This document shows, piece after piece, positions 6,770 to 8,178 of a DNA stretch of 8,178 nucleotides; positions within the stretch are counted from its first letter, which is position 1, and each line of letters begins with the position of its first letter. The position numbers and the translations under genes are program-made. Below the pieces are notes generated by a model. It saw only the letters and a list, made by a program, of their open reading frames with translations. It was not told where the DNA came from and searched no databases. Source of the DNA: Vulcanimicrobiota bacterium (GTDB taxonomy: Bacteria; Vulcanimicrobiota; Vulcanimicrobiia; Vulcanimicrobiales; Vulcanimicrobiaceae). The DNA is taken from positions 4,425-12,602 of the forward strand of contig PKWF01000076.1 in NCBI GenBank assembly GCA_003133185.1, read 5' to 3'.

Positions 6770-6809
6770 TTCGTTGCGGTTCGCTAGGGTTCGTTTTACT
6801 TCGTGTGTG
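6770..6809 (+). repeat. Four TTCG units at exact 10 bp spacing
   Basis: TTCG begins at 6770, 6780, 6790 and 6800. Further copies at 6739 and 6719 lie 31 and 51 bp away, also close to whole helical turns. On the minus strand the motif reads CGAA. It is non-coding in any convincing frame. Regular one-turn spacing puts every copy on the same face of the helix, as in arrays for a cooperative DNA-binding protein. Confidence 0.5.
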
Positions 6810-6824
6810 ACCAATCCGTGACCA
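6807..6824 (+). repeat. GTGACCA direct repeat
   Basis: GTGACCA occurs at 6807-6813 and again at 6818-6824, 11 bp apart, directly after the phased TTCG series. It may belong to the same protein-binding array. Confidence 0.4.
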
Positions 6825-6871
6825 GTAGCTGTTTGGCAACTGAGCACGAAGCCAATGCGAGGCGCAGAACG

Positions 6872-7142
6872 TTTCAGGCGCGCGCCGATGGCTTCGCACG
6901 CCATTCCGGCTGCGTATGAGCTGGCTTCCGATCCTGCATCGAATGGTTTGCCTGGGACGATACCTATACTCGCAAAGGTCGTCCGAAGTGCGACCTCATC
7001 GGACGGGGTGGGGCAGAATTGCAGAACGAAAGCGAGGAGATTAAAAAACGCAGGCGAGGTCCGCTCGTCATCCAGCGATACGGGGCGCAAGCCAAGCCAC
7101 GGTCGGCGGCGCGGGGGCCTTTGAGTACGATAGCAGGCCCAT
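6872..7142 (-). pseudogene. Decayed fragment of a DUF1254-family protein
   Basis: In the minus frame, about 7087-6872 reads RPVSLDDERTSPAFFNLLAF, then VLQFCPTPSDEVALRTTFAS, IGIVPGKPFDAG and AGMACEAIGARLK. The order FFNLL-FVLQFCP-PS-(A/I)L---FA-IGI-PGKPFD is typical of the middle of DUF1254 (DUF1254/DUF1214) proteins, as I recognise it from memory. Full members are about 330-480 residues; about 70 are recognisable here. Just upstream another minus frame (7142-7071) carries LLSYSKAPAPPTVAWLAP before a stop, similar to the Pro/Ala-rich part that normally precedes the FFNLL region. This suggests a frameshift near 7085-7095. The rest of the gene is missing on both sides. Beyond 6872 the frame runs on into the repeat region with unrelated residues. 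It is probably a dead remnant; a short expressed protein starting elsewhere cannot be excluded. Confidence 0.6.
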
Positions 7143-7231
7143 GTGCTCTTACTTCGAACGGCTCGACGCTGCGGCATCGTCGGTCCAGAGCGGCAGAACC
7201 GTTTCGGAGAAAGTAGAGATGGGATTTCGGG

Positions 7232-8178
7232 ATGAGCTTCTTTCAAAATATCGCCGGTGCCCAATCAAACGATGCGCCCGCTTGGGCGATCAACGGCGAC
7301 GAAGTTGTTCTCGTTTGGAAGGGAAAGGATTCCTCGAGCGTTTACGTTGCGCTGGCGAGCGGGCCGCAGCCAAAGCCAAACGTGACGACGGGGCAGTACT
7401 CGTTCTCCTCGCCGCAACAGATTACAGGTCCGCCGATCCCAGGCGTCCCCGGTATTAAGGGGCCGATCGGTTCGATACCGGGACCCCCTATTGGAACGTC
7501 TGCGGCGCCGGCTATCGCCAGTCTCGACGGCAAACTGTATCTGTTTTTCAAAGGTGAATCCGACAACAAGATCTATTTGACGACCTCGCCCGACGGCAAG
7601 GCCTGGGCGGCCGCAAATCCGCTCGAAATCGCCGGCCAGGTTGCGCAGACGAGCCACGCGCCGACGGTCGTCTCGGACAGCGGGTCGCTCTATCTCTTCT
7701 ATAAGGGCGCTTCCGACAACCACATATGGTGGTCCACGTTCTCCCATGGATCGTGGGCCGCCCAGCAGGTCGTCTCTCCGGCAACGGGGGGCCAGCCTGA
7801 GACCAGCGATTCACCTGCGGTGGCCGTCTCCGGAGAGACGATCTACCTTGCCGTCGTGGGCGTTCAGAGCAATACCGTCTTCTGGTTGACGTACGACGGA
7901 AGCTGGTCGGGGCAACAGGAGTTGCCCCAGTTTCAAACCGCTACTGCGCCGTCGTTAGTCTGCGATGGGAACAAAGTTATCTCGCTGACGTACGTCGGCC
8001 TAAGCAGTCCGCTCAACGTACTGCCGACGCTGTGCTTTGCGACGCTTCCCCCCAACGGAACATGGAGCGCGCCCGCGGTGAGATATGCGATCACTCCCGG
8101 CGCTCGCCCAGCTCTGCTCTCGACCGGCAATACTAGCCAAGATATCGTGATGGCGTGGATATGGGTTCCCGGGGGCGA
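7232..8178 (+). CDS. Lectin-like beta-propeller repeat protein with collagen-like insert (3' end outside window)
   Basis: The frame is open from the ATG at 7232 to the window edge, 315 codons. An in-frame TAG at 7214-7216 excludes an earlier start. GGGA 7 nt upstream is a modest ribosome binding site. At least five repeats follow the pattern APxxxxxxGxLYLFxKGxSDNxIYxxTxxxGxW. They start near residues 14 (DAPAWAINGDEVVLVWKG), 92 (APAIASLDGKLYLFFKG), 143 (APTVVSDSGSLYLFYKG), 195 (PAVAVSGETIYLAVVG) and 239 (APSLVCDGNKVISLTYVG). A sixth probably begins near 290 (GARPALLS). Such blades occur in seven-bladed propellers of the PLL/tectonin-like lectins and sialidase-like folds, which often bind sugars. 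Between the first two blades, residues 66-88 form a Gly-Pro-rich stretch of collagen type (GPPIPGVPGIKGPIG). No signal peptide is visible, so export would need a non-Sec route or a cytoplasmic role. Ligand and partners are unknown. Confidence 0.85.
   Translation, partial: MSFFQNIAGAQSNDAPAWAINGDEVVLVWKGKDSSSVYVALASGPQPKPNVTTGQYSFSSPQQITGPPIPGVPGIKGPIGSIPGPPIGTSAAPAIASLDGKLYLFFKGESDNKIYLTTSPDGKAWAAANPLEIAGQVAQTSHAPTVVSDSGSLYLFYKGASDNHIWWSTFSHGSWAAQQVVSPATGGQPETSDSPAVAVSGETIYLAVVGVQSNTVFWLTYDGSWSGQQELPQFQTATAPSLVCDGNKVISLTYVGLSSPLNVLPTLCFATLPPNGTWSAPAVRYAITPGARPALLSTGNTSQDIVMAWIWVPGG

Noticed and set aside
6693..6899. 68-codon minus-strand open frame across the repeat array, considered as the tail of an integrase
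   Set aside because: No recombinase motifs (no R-H-R-Y catalytic residues) can be seen; the frame is short and is made of the phased repeats.
7408..7500. Gly-Pro-rich DNA as a possible simple-sequence repeat or assembly error
   Set aside because: The frame stays open through it, the codons vary, and the blades on both sides are in register, so it is read as a genuine protein segment.
7265..7814. Minus-strand frames opposite the propeller gene
   Set aside because: They are Arg-rich shadows; the plus frame shows clear internal repeats.

Overview
The window looks like a chromosomal stretch of a high-GC Gram-negative bacterium. The outer membrane is implied by a TonB-dependent receptor. Gene style and codon use would fit an uncultured soil lineage such as Eremiobacterota/WPS-2 or Acidobacteria, but that placement is inference from general resemblance, not a search. 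I see no complete transposase, recombinase, CRISPR array, rRNA or intact tRNA.

Left part, minus strand (4378 to 1): two consecutive gene sets. The first is a GntR/YtrA-type repressor followed 7 nt later by a slipin (stomatin/band-7 membrane scaffold). It is read from a near-consensus sigma70-type promoter that carries a 9+9 bp inverted repeat plus a third half-site at the expected transcription start. This is a self-regulated cassette that can be read almost completely from the DNA. After a gap of about 110 nt comes a three-gene set: a small secreted two-cysteine protein, a four-helix inner-membrane protein with an Asp/His-rich segment, and a large TonB-dependent receptor with an N-terminal carboxypeptidase-regulatory-like domain. 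The receptor runs off the left edge of the window. The three probably act together in one envelope process, perhaps uptake of an unidentified ligand.

Middle, plus strand (4561-6579): a 672-residue signalling protein diverges from the repressor. It combines a PAS-like sensor, a GAF sensor, a SpoIIE/RsbU-type PP2C phosphatase and an RsbW-like HATPase (anti-sigma kinase) domain. Both catalytic halves of a partner-switching module are therefore on one chain. No anti-sigma antagonist or sigma factor is encoded beside it.

Right part: 6580-7231 holds no intact gene. It contains, in order, a short sequence like the 3' end of a tRNA, a hairpin, helically phased TTCG repeats, a GTGACCA direct repeat and a decayed fragment of a DUF1254-family gene on the minus strand. 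Together these look like a scar of site-specific integration or gene decay. From 7232 to the right edge an intact open frame encodes a lectin-like beta-propeller of repeated blades, interrupted by a Gly-Pro-rich collagen-like segment. It is truncated by the window end.
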